From Patescibacteria group bacterium (GTDB lineage: Bacteria > Patescibacteriota > Minisyncoccia > Moranbacterales > UBA2206), in assembly GCA_030837625.1 (NCBI GenBank), contig JAUPKF010000010.1, positions 1-37,360 of the forward strand: a stretch of DNA of 37,360 bases, in the 5' to 3' direction. The notes under the pieces are model-generated. The model was given only the letters and a program-made list of their open reading frames with translations. It was not told the origin of the DNA and did no database searches. The first letter of the stretch is position 1, and each line of letters opens with the position of its first letter. Below are positions 11,201 through 17,320 of the stretch, piece by piece. The position numbers and the translations under genes are program-made.

Positions 11201-11713
11201 TGTCCAGCCAGATATATTTACCGCCGTCGTATCCGCCGCGCCGGTGGTAGTCCGGCATTTGGCCACGGCAATGGCGGAGTCGCCGGTGTTGCTGATGGTA
11301 AAATAGTTAGTGGCGCCCGTGCAGGTGGAACTGGTATTCCAGAAATCACCAATAGTGAAAGATGCGCCGCCGGTGATGCTTTTTACGAGCGCCTGTCCGG
11401 CCACCGTGTCATAAATCATTGTGCCGGTCACGCTTTGATAATCCGCTCCCCGGCATTGGTAAACCGTGATGTTATTGCCCAATGTGCCGGTGGTCGCGCC
11501 GGAAAAAACTAACGTGGCTGTCGTAGCCGTAAGATCGGTGGCTGTGTTAGTCATGACGGATTCCCAGGAAGAAGCGGAAGAAAAATCAGAAGTGGCCGAG
11601 CCACCGGGGTCAATGACGGAGACGAATTCGGTCGCGGCATGCGCCAAACCGGCGGAAAAAATTCCGCAAACTAAAATTAAGCTATACCAGATAAATTTAG
11701 TCTTTATTTTCAT
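2243..11713 (-). CDS. Giant modular secreted surface protein (3156 aa)
   Basis: A signal peptide (about residues 1-26, cleavage after AHA) is followed by seven modules of roughly 400-450 aa. Each contains a block VGVGDxxxYD plus FISxR (missing or diverged in module 1), an IxGWTTxxxNYIKIYTP strand, the motif QRHxGxWDxxKY (near residues 191, 635, 1075, 1502, 1913, 2321 and 2733), beta-helix rungs such as VYNNTVYG and LKNNIA, then DFHL...ARNxGxDL...TDID and a closing D[IV]GADE (near 432, 885, 1310, 1745, 2156, 2555 and 2969). After linker RNVDFGRGVNL (2980) a C-terminal beta-sandwich of about 165 aa with YLGNFSL and WWLGLVSDG resembles choice-of-anchor/carbohydrate-binding jelly rolls. Right-handed parallel beta-helices of this kind usually bind or cut polysaccharide, so adhesion to a host or matrix is a reasonable inference; no catalytic site is assigned. 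It starts 13 bases after the upstream beta-helix gene. Three perfect palindromes sit in frame inside it. Confidence 0.9.
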   Translation of the reverse strand: MKIKTKFIWYSLILVCGIFSAGLAHAATEFVSVIDPGGSATSDFSSASSWESVMTNTATDLTATTATLVFSGATTGTLGNNITVYQCRGADYQSVTGTMIYDTVAGQALVKSITGGASFTIGDFWNTSSTCTGATNYFTISNTGDSAIAVAKCRTTTGAADTTAVNISGWTTSAANYIKIWTDPSENYRHQGRWDESKYWLNYTASGTYNYAIDNNEEYVWIDGLQVSISGSPGTEAMGINNGPSSNGNALISNNIVKASLLAGGVQRGISSPRTSKIWNNQTYSFEDTGFYFSGYYSATIHSYNNTAVGNGGGFYNYNSGNTVIVKNNLAYNNTDNWNYGSGGTFDGTSTNNLSGPGSDAQIPATNARNGVIVHFADEANDDFHLDSADTGARNQGIILYDAGDDANLNFTTDIDNEARRDAAGTWDIGADEAITKIYRSVAPEADGDLAAHATGATYGNVEIKPTYLAGSTTNITDYVATFWSDLPTNVGVGDALQYDDDDDGDIDASDSIVFITKRYDAAHFSVRTASGAAPASTLAPDSNWSIFRAYTSLALAEAGTENTGIDADLVNFDTFSGSKDIVTSQEQWNIACYANSSTADTAPVTISGWATSASSYMRIYTPTRTDEVGVTQRHNGVWDASKYWMDDIAYQFGLYVGVYYARVEGLQINFDNNHNSGENAVASRYIETSSDVRFSNNIIRKTAGTGSMSGLDLNATHNPGQAGKFKVYNNVIYGSFVYAGIYTSDLGTAHVYNNTVYGATTGINIGNTNHVLKNNIANGNTTDYTGTPNATSDFNISEDGTASFNATFSGTSKAVTFSDETNRDLHIGAGDSNARNAGADLTNDPYLPINSDIDSTDCPADLRGLSSQTSEVCNTRPRATSWDIGADELITKIYRSVAPEADGNMTAIDDDNTQQDTLSITTAGGAILESPLQDNVGVGDALIYDDDADNDLDASDTILFIHSRTTSQSYTVRDADGSLPDAATTDNDKWAIYRAYTSLSLAEAGTRNTAIPIAFTGGNRDIAANSEQWNIACYANGTTADTTGTSIDGWTTAQQNYIKVYTPYLTTEVGTSQRHQGKWDENKYHTLITATGNSTMGISIRDDHIRVEGMQVEMSSGAYTTCNGIYLYSVGAGEAYISSNLIKNATPSAAGIHVGDADQVIRIYNNIVYDSYNGIGFGSGTVYADNNTVYNASNRAYNIEGGTVILKNNIAYSPADGYYGTSNTASDYNISNLASDAPGANSKNETTVSFVDAANDDFHLLPTDTAARNSGVDLSQDQNLPITSDIDGQARATGWLSEPPGGSGHATDIGADEGATAIYRSIAPGMATYLDRGVDESGTDMSISGTTMTLENAAPDNVGVGDAIQYDSDGNNSIDAIAFISARASGTSYTVQSRDGGTPVAVTNDQDWQIFRAYTTLDNAEGGGENTTNIDDDVDDFDISVSRGDGKDIYASNEQWNIACYANGTTADTTQTTIQDWTTYPTNYIKIYTPVSTAEVGTSQRHMGKWDDSKYNISLSGTNWYSVIRPMDDYVKIDGIQLMNNDTGGANTVLRPESNWFEVSNSILRSPSTITSNPVIELVLMNDNSTTKIWNNIIYEGPGAGINLDYDGTGFKVYIHNNTISGVAGDGIHIADGADNVSLYMKNNLVYGTGDDYDVNNFTIKDYSNNAGEDAAFSGDANYVQITQGQNALFEDYANKDFHIKSGSQVRNAGADLTSDTYLPFTTDIDGHTRNISAHSGAWDIGADEAATAVYFSAGQNVTTHETGAGSVDVDAATKTATFTVAQTATNMGVGDVIDYDTDNKKCFITGKTSTLVWTCLSATGTAPTDSGGDVVVNSITHAFASLSLAEAGAPGASYLNTADLWTNNYQLNIPCYYDTGADTTAVTINGWTTGVPNYVKVYTPYNTTTEVNQGQRHQGRWDETKYTLSVQINNGAEDIVIDGLQIKYTLSSGSGGAVWAASGATITRGKLTVSNNLIQGNLSGTADYVWGILSDDPQQSLVVYNNIIYNWVNGSNHCYGMYTDDHSAYIYNNTVYNSYQGIRKSGGTVIVKNNIVQSFNDGYSSSEGSFDAASDYNISDLANDAPSPSYRTNQATTVTFADATNRDLHLATSDTFARNTGADLSADAYFAFTTDIDGHTRSTSTHSGAWDIGADETATPVYFSVSGGGDTSDKMTGTPTVDIASGVATFSTAQTGNIGVGDVISYGGTPSYAYITGKTSTSVWTVQSATGQSITGVDDATVNSITRVFTTLSSAEAGASGGTLLNTTDLLANNYQLNFPCYYDTGADTAAVIIDGWTTAPANYIKAYTPNNTTTEANNSQRHGGKWDEGKWMLSVATANNITLDNKEVFTQIIGLQIDSKGDGGSRDASGIYSGNGTLITNNILLYNPAASAVKDALAIFLETNAGQEVRIYNNVVYNVSGAPGTARGIGNNYGTSYFYNNTVYGFDTGINGSTTRTIRNNISLNNATADFSNASGATSDNNVSSDGTAPGTTVAKNKTGYTSYFADYANGDFHLKGKSNDLFGITGADLSTIFTTDIDDQTRNLAGVGWDVGADEGATEIYRSVGNTSADLNTGRTVTIAGTTATFSDTMANNVGVGDAIQYDSDNNATIDAIAFISGRTSSTVYTVQNQTGVAPTATGGVSVLANVYRAHLELDDWEDYLVTDVNPGISDDLDDFVLPTSQDLVTDNFIMNVPCYAAATVDDAAVIIDGWTTGAGNYIKVYTPVGTDEVGASQRHQGKWDTAKYQLTKPAWGGDNLIISDDYVRVDGLQISNGGGNMPFSLTNIIDGASDIKISNSIIKGAGGASNLQINAGEVVNIWNCIIYGTSTYGANDWIQVNNSGNTVNISNCTIVGNSNRYGVSVYAGTVNAKNVYSGGNGTADYYNSGATLNLTTSASSDLSGNEGLRSIAFSTANFIDIATGSEDLHLSTNSALKDTGTNLCPDTYLPVTTDIDGDQRVCETGKFDIGADEATGAVINIKRNVDFGRGVNLKAPVPETGTFGNVGYSTSTTDFEGGSESSRAYLGNFSLGESSVTVNSITALVQSVGGNLPTKALIYDDNGSGGNPGTLMGVSQPTNTTTTKSSVTWTFSPGVSLTTGNWWLGLVSDGTQTFRFFYESETGTEKTTDDINYDNPPSSPGIAATYTGEGMCIYANYIK
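7803..7839. repeat. In-frame palindrome inside the giant gene (module 3 end)
   Basis: Arms of 16 bases (7803-7818 and 7824-7839) are perfectly complementary around a 5-base loop. It encodes the local oddity GWLSEPPGGSG just before ATDIGADE, where other modules have an ordinary TDIDGxxR-WDIGADE junction, so it looks inserted without breaking the frame. Confidence 0.8.
8916..8939. repeat. In-frame palindrome inside the giant gene (module 2)
   Basis: Arms of 11 bases (8916-8926 and 8929-8939; AGGGGCGATTC and complement) flank an AA loop. It encodes GAILESPLQ just before DNVGVGDAL, a segment without a counterpart in the sister modules. Confidence 0.8.
9092..9133. repeat. In-frame palindrome inside the giant gene (module 2 end)
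   Basis: Arms of 19 bases (9092-9110 and 9115-9133) are perfectly complementary around GAAG, and each arm is itself partly palindromic (CCTCCGAGG-like core). It encodes the stretch PADLRGLSSQTSEVCN between TDID-type sequence and WDIGADE, including an extra cysteine. Confidence 0.85.
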
Positions 11714-11720
11714 TGTTTAT

Positions 11721-11726
11721 ATTATA
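11721..11726 (-). promoter_or_regulatory. Possible -10 box of the giant gene
   Basis: A perfect TATAAT lies seven bases before the ATG at 11713, overlapping the end of the preceding gene. No clear -35 is seen, so this could be chance in AT-rich sequence or a leaderless start; co-transcription with the upstream gene is also likely. Confidence 0.35.
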
Positions 11727-13337
11727 TCATCTAACCGCAAGTCCTGCTGGCGCATCCGGTGAAATCATATCTGTCGCGTAGTTGCAGATGTCCGCCGGGC
11801 ACGGGTTGCCGAGGTATTCCCAGATGTAGCTTGTGAGAGTTATCAGACCGCCATAAAGGCCGTTACCGGACACCGCAAAACCGCGCGCGCCGTTACCAGT
11901 AGAAGCAAAATCCACTTTTATTCTATCCTCATTAGGCCATGGCCACAATAAATTAGAAGTTAAATTATTGTAACCGCTGTCTCCCCAAAAAGCACCGTCG
12001 GTTCCGTAGCGATAAACAATATTAGCGCCATAATCCGCTTCGCCATAACCAGTTCCCTTCAAAGGAGATTCGTTTTCAATTCTCGTTATATATTCCATAG
12101 ACCCGTTCGTCAAAGGATTGGTAGCTAGACAACCTACGGCGCAAACTGTTTGATTATACGAACTTTCTTCCCAGGTACCATAAACATTTGAATAACTTGG
12201 TTGAAGGGAAGAATTTATACCCCACCGTCCATTGCCGAAAGCCACAGCGTTTCGCACATAGCCAGACGTTTGCCCTAGTTCAGGAGCCATTCTGATTCCC
12301 GAACCGCCGGAATTACTGACGTAGGCAGTAACGTTTTCAATATGATTGTCTCCTGTACGAGACACATTAAAGCCAAAATTTTCCGGCAACAAAGCTACCG
12401 CGTTCCGGACTGTTTGAGCGGGCGATAAACTGGAAGCATCCGGTTCAAAATAATATCCTCCATCCGGCGCTTTAACGGAAATCGTGCCAAGCCATTCATT
12501 ATTGCCATATGCTTCGCCGGGCGTATGCTGAGCGACAGCAAAATCGGCATAAGGAGAAGAACCAGCCAAATCCAACCGCCTGTCCACAACTAAAACATTT
12601 TGCAGAGATGTCTTGGTTGAATCATAAACAGTAATGCCAACATTAGGCGAGTTCACGCAACCAACACCAGTACAGCCATCTCCCCGTACCACCACTCGCC
12701 TCCAGATGTTGCGATCGGATTTATAGTTAATGGCGATTATGCGCGCCCGACCCCAAATCCAAACATCCTCAATGAGAATATTTGAAGTAGCCGGCGTAGT
12801 AATATCATTTGTCCCTAAACCAAAAACAGACCCGTTATCATTTATATCCGCGTAAAAACCGCAACTCCTAATCATTACGTAGCTAGCATTATATACTTGG
12901 CCAGCAGAAGACGAAACCCCATTAAATTTTATCCCCTCCAGCTTGATATAGTTGTCTCTTCGAAATGAACGTCCAACAAACAAGGTTCCTTCAATTACTA
13001 CTTGTCCGTAATTTTTGGCATGAACATAAGTCATGTGATCTCGATCAATTCCCGATGGAATTTGGGCAGAGTTTATTCCCAAATAACTTATATATCCGGT
13101 TCCCGCCTCCTCGGAATAAGTTCCATCTAAAAGAATAAGTTCATCCCCGGCCACCATAGACGAAAAAGCTTTGGAAAAAGTTTTCCAAGCAGTATTTTCC
13201 GTTAGTCCGTCGTTGCTGTCACTTCCAGAAGGCGAAACATGATATTGGGCCGCCAAGGTAACTTTCGGCAAGAGTAAAACCGCGAAAAACAATACACAAA
13301 ACATTTTATCTTTATTTTTCAATAATTTTATTTTCAT
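11727..13337 (-). CDS. Secreted right-handed beta-helix protein (536 aa)
   Basis: A signal peptide (hydrophobic MFCVLFFAVLLLP, about residues 12-24, cleavage near TLAA) leads into YHVSPSGSDSNDGLTENTAWKT, the conserved opening of DUF1565/pectate-lyase-like beta-helix proteins, followed by a motif about building a cover of rungs (DELILLDGTYSEEA, then many N/V/G-rich repeats). No classical pectate lyase active-site block is evident, so binding or lyase activity stays open. The last residues, SPDAPAGLAVR, look like the first strand of a fibronectin type III domain that then stops, suggesting C-terminal truncation. It is the first gene of the secreted-protein block, 13 bases before the giant gene, with an extended -10 promoter about 58 bases upstream. 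Confidence 0.85.
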   Translation of the reverse strand: MKIKLLKNKDKMFCVLFFAVLLLPKVTLAAQYHVSPSGSDSNDGLTENTAWKTFSKAFSSMVAGDELILLDGTYSEEAGTGYISYLGINSAQIPSGIDRDHMTYVHAKNYGQVVIEGTLFVGRSFRRDNYIKLEGIKFNGVSSSAGQVYNASYVMIRSCGFYADINDNGSVFGLGTNDITTPATSNILIEDVWIWGRARIIAINYKSDRNIWRRVVVRGDGCTGVGCVNSPNVGITVYDSTKTSLQNVLVVDRRLDLAGSSPYADFAVAQHTPGEAYGNNEWLGTISVKAPDGGYYFEPDASSLSPAQTVRNAVALLPENFGFNVSRTGDNHIENVTAYVSNSGGSGIRMAPELGQTSGYVRNAVAFGNGRWGINSSLQPSYSNVYGTWEESSYNQTVCAVGCLATNPLTNGSMEYITRIENESPLKGTGYGEADYGANIVYRYGTDGAFWGDSGYNNLTSNLLWPWPNEDRIKVDFASTGNGARGFAVSGNGLYGGLITLTSYIWEYLGNPCPADICNYATDMISPDAPAGLAVR

Positions 13338-13394
13338 TATTCAGCGTCTTACCAGCGGTGAATTACCCCACCAGCGTTAGTTCCGCGTACACAA

Positions 13395-13403
13395 ATTATA
13401 CCA
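13395..13403 (-). promoter_or_regulatory. Extended -10 promoter for the beta-helix/giant operon
   Basis: TGGTATAAT on the minus strand is a perfect extended -10 (TGnTATAAT). The -35 region is weak, as is common with extended -10 promoters. The predicted mRNA would have a leader of about 50 bases. The rest of the 171-base spacer to gyrB (13338-13508) shows nothing else I can name. Confidence 0.6.
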
Positions 13404-13508
13404 CATATATACCCGCCATAAAAACAAAAACCCCGGCTTTTTCCGAAGTTTTGTTCGCATAGTTGTCAGCATTGAATCAGCGCAGTTATCAGCGTTAAAT
13501 CCGCGCCT

Positions 13509-15655
<2,147 letters not shown>

Positions 15656-15663
15656 ATTACAAT

Positions 15664-16035
15664 TCAATTTCTAGACAGAAAATATAGCTCAATCAGAAAT
15701 ATCCCAGCTACCACTAATAAGGCGTCCCACCAAACCAGCATCCGAAAACTCTGGAGAACCAGAAGCCCGATGGCGAGAACCGCCAGCAATGTTCCTTGCC
15801 GAAAACTCAAAGAAACATTGGCAATATGCATTTCGTCTCGCATAGTCTTTCTTCGGGCGGACAAGAGGAGAAAGTTGAAAATTCCGCTCAGAGCGAAAAA
15901 CAGCAGCAAATAGAATATAGCCAAGCCGGAAAGTCCGGCGTTTTCAGGATTCAAATAAAAAACGACAAAGCCCAAAGCGGCCAGCGACGCTAAAATCAAA
16001 AGGCGCGCGCCCCAAAGATAGGTTTTCAGGGTCAT
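15664..16035 (-). CDS. Small four-helix membrane protein, unknown function
   Basis: This 123-aa protein has four predicted membrane helices (about residues 9-27, 36-58, 84-100 and 102-119) and a short basic cytoplasmic segment SARRKTMRDEMH between the second and third. I do not recognise a family with a known function. It lies between the tRNA operon and gyrB and has its own promoter with perfect -10 and 17-base spacing at 16101-16129. Confidence 0.75.
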   Translation of the reverse strand: MTLKTYLWGARLLILASLAALGFVVFYLNPENAGLSGLAIFYLLLFFALSGIFNFLLLSARRKTMRDEMHIANVSLSFRQGTLLAVLAIGLLVLQSFRMLVWWDALLVVAGIFLIELYFLSRN

Positions 16036-16100
16036 TTTTATTTTCCGGCATTCATCCGGAACGACCGATTTTTGCCGAACTCAAACTAGTTTACTAAATA

Positions 16101-16129
16101 ATTATAGCTGGTTTTCCGCCTCCGCGCAA
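16101..16129 (-). promoter_or_regulatory. Promoter of the 123-aa membrane protein gene
   Basis: TTGCGC (16124-16129), a 17-base spacer, then TATAAT (16101-16106) on the minus strand. The -35 sits in a 14-base sequence (CCGCCTCCGCGCAA on the plus strand) that also provides the -35 of the pilD promoter. Confidence 0.6.
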
Positions 16130-16152
16130 GCGCCTTAATGTTCTAAATTTGC

Positions 16153-16177
16153 AAAAAAACAGCCTCCTTCAAGGCTG
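16153..16177 (-). terminator. Rho-independent terminator of the tRNA operon
   Basis: On the minus strand CAGCCT pairs with AGGCTG around a 6-base loop and is followed at once by seven T residues, 12 bases after the tRNA-Asp CCA end. Confidence 0.85.
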
Positions 16178-16188
16178 AATCTATGCTC

Positions 16189-16265
16189 TGGCGGGGACGA
16201 CCGGACTCGAACCGGCGACCTACTGCGTGACAGGCAGTCGCTCTAACCAGCTGAGCTACGCCCCC
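16189..16265 (-). tRNA. tRNA-Asp (GUC), CCA encoded
   Basis: A complete cloverleaf: acceptor GGGGGCG with CGTCCCC, D-stem GCTC/GAGC, anticodon stem ACTGC/GCAGT with loop CTGTCAC (anticodon GUC), T-arm GCCGG-TTCGAGT-CCGGT, discriminator G and encoded CCA. It is the last gene of the tRNA operon and the only one here with CCA in the DNA. Confidence 0.97.
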
Positions 16266-16275
16266 AGAACCTTCG

Positions 16276-16463
16276 TACCAGGGGTGGGGATCGAACCCAC
16301 GAACCTCAGCGTTACTCGCCCCTTCACCAAAACACCGTACCGGGAGTGAGATTCGAACTCACGACCCCAGGCTTATGAGTCCTGTGCTCTAACCAACTGA
16401 GCTATCCCGGCCTTTTGGTGAGGGGGTGAATGCTTGCGCTCTAACCAACTGAGCTACCCTGGC
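16276..16463 (-). tRNA. Interrupted tRNA: two halves around a nested tRNA(CAU)
   Basis: The 5' half (16463-16432) has acceptor GCCAGGG, TA, D-arm GCTC...GAGC and anticodon-stem strand CAAGC. The 3' half (16310-16276) has GCTG, a variable loop, T-arm GTGGG-TTCGATC-CCCAC, acceptor CCCTGGT and discriminator A. The two acceptor strands pair over all seven positions (one G-U), which argues that they were one tRNA. The anticodon stem pairs with one bulged A. About 121 bases (16311-16431) lie between the halves at the anticodon-loop position, bounded by complementary 14-base arms (16319-16332 and 16413-16426, 13 matches) and containing a whole tRNA(CAU). I cannot read an anticodon, so this may be a pseudogene, an intron-like arrangement or a composite structural RNA. 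Confidence 0.5.
16338..16411 (-). tRNA. tRNA with CAU anticodon (elongator Met, or Ile2)
   Basis: Acceptor GCCGGGA pairs with TCCCGGT (G1-U72 wobble), D-stem GCTC/GAGC, anticodon loop CTCATAA (CAU), T-arm GTGAG-TTCGAAT-CTCAC, discriminator A, no encoded CCA. The anticodon stem CAGGA/GCCTG has an A-G mismatch at its last pair. Elongator Met and lysidine-modified Ile2 share this anticodon and cannot be separated by eye. It lies wholly inside the interrupted tRNA at 16276-16463. Confidence 0.85.
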
Positions 16464-16564
16464 TTTTTTAGTATTTAGTATTAAGTAGTTGGTATTTAGT
16501 ATTAATAAAAATACCGTAGCGCAAATACCAGATACAAAATACTATATACCAGATACTAAACAAG
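16464..16564. repeat. Word-repeat spacer between initiator tRNA and interrupted tRNA
   Basis: The left part repeats TAGTATTTAGTATTA and GGTATTT, the right part AAATACCAGATAC and ATACTATATACCAGATACTA, forming a loose inverted repeat around ACCGTAGCGC. The same words occur in frame in ligA at about 21324-21352. Confidence 0.65.
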
Positions 16565-16638
16565 TTGCGGGGGCCGGATTCGAACCGGCGACCTCGTGGT
16601 TATGAGCCACGCGAGCTGCCAGACTGCTCTACCCCGCT
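16565..16638 (-). tRNA. Initiator tRNA-fMet (CAU)
   Basis: The sequence follows bacterial initiator tRNA closely: GCGGGG/CCCCGC acceptor with unpaired A1-A72 (initiator hallmark), D-arm GAGCAGTCTGGCAGCTC, anticodon stem CGTGG/CCACG with loop CTCATAA, and T-arm GCCGG-TTCGAAT-CCGGC. Only two of the usual three G-C pairs precede the loop (the third is T-A). CCA is not encoded. It is the first gene of the tRNA operon, about 10 bases after the predicted start site. Confidence 0.95.
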
Positions 16639-16654
16639 ATAAAAACTATTCTCC

Positions 16655-16683
16655 ATTCTACCTTAAATTTATTACAATGTCAA
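16655..16683 (-). promoter_or_regulatory. Strong promoter of the tRNA operon
   Basis: Perfect -35 TTGACA (16678-16683), 17-base spacer, -10 TAGAAT (16655-16660). This is the closest match to the housekeeping sigma consensus in the window, as expected for stable RNA. Confidence 0.85.
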
Positions 16684-16698
16684 TTTCGGGACATTGGA

Positions 16699-17235
16699 CT
16701 ACTCCAGCACTTCGAATTCTTTCAAGAATTCTTCGTAATCTGCCAATATGTCCAGAGCGGACTCTTTGTCCAGCTTGAAATCATCCTCGTGAATGATCCG
16801 ATTCCTGGTTTGGTGCGCGCGACGCAGTTCCTCGATATTTTCGACTTGCCCGGGATTGATGGCGTCCAGACGTTCGGCCATATTCTCCCCTTTATAGCCC
16901 ATCCTTCTTATTAGATCGTCAATAATATTATCCGCTTCGATAATGGCCACTTTCCAATCCGACTCGCCACCGCTTTCGATCTTGGCTCGGATTTTTTCCC
17001 AGCGTTTTTTCAGCTTGCTTTTCTTGGTGGTCAGCTCCGGCGGAACATTCATTCCAAGAAGCGTATCGCGGACATCCCCCGCCAGGCCTCGTTGAAAAAG
17101 AAGCATCACGATATTGACAAAAAGCACCGCGGAATAAATTCCCAGAAGAAACTTCAACACGGCAAACGGCGTGGAATGATAAATTTCCCTCACGAAATCC
17201 GGCGTATTAAACAAGATGCTTTCTAAAAATTCCAT
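16699..17235 (-). CDS. Membrane-anchored protein with HEPN-like RxxxxH motif
   Basis: A 178-aa protein with one membrane helix near the N-terminus (about residues 24-47) and a soluble, mostly helical tail. The stretch AHQTRNRIIHED holds R144-x4-H149, the spacing used by HEPN ribonucleases (RNxxxH), preceded by helix ADNIIDDLIRRMGYKG. A HEPN-like fold is therefore an inference; no partner nucleotidyltransferase is adjacent. It lies between gatA and the tRNA operon, which invites the idea of RNA binding, but nothing in the sequence proves it. The 48-base spacer to gatA shows no terminator. Confidence 0.75.
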   Translation of the reverse strand: MEFLESILFNTPDFVREIYHSTPFAVLKFLLGIYSAVLFVNIVMLLFQRGLAGDVRDTLLGMNVPPELTTKKSKLKKRWEKIRAKIESGGESDWKVAIIEADNIIDDLIRRMGYKGENMAERLDAINPGQVENIEELRRAHQTRNRIIHEDDFKLDKESALDILADYEEFLKEFEVLE

Positions 17236-17279
17236 AAGTGCTGCTCATTCGTACAAAATAAATAACGAGCGAAGCGAGT

Positions 17280-17320
17280 ACCTTTATTTTGCATTTTGAT
17301 TTTTACATTTTGATTTTTCA
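17280..17320. repeat. Word repeat at the gatA 3' end
   Basis: Direct repeats of CATTTTGATTTTT supply the final codons and stop region of gatA. Confidence 0.6.

Noticed and set aside
3404-11512. Many plus-strand frames opposite the giant gene
   Set aside because: They recur at the same place in each module and disappear where modules diverge, as expected for shadows of a GC-skewed repeat gene.
16311-16431. Group I intron in the interrupted tRNA
   Set aside because: The insert is only about 121 bases and is mostly a tRNA; no group I core elements can be seen.
16276-16463. Interrupted tRNA as a UCA-anticodon tRNA for recoded UGA
   Set aside because: The loop bases after CAAGC could be read as UCA, but UGA clearly ends several genes here (RAYT, beta-helix protein, methyltransferase), so recoding does not fit.
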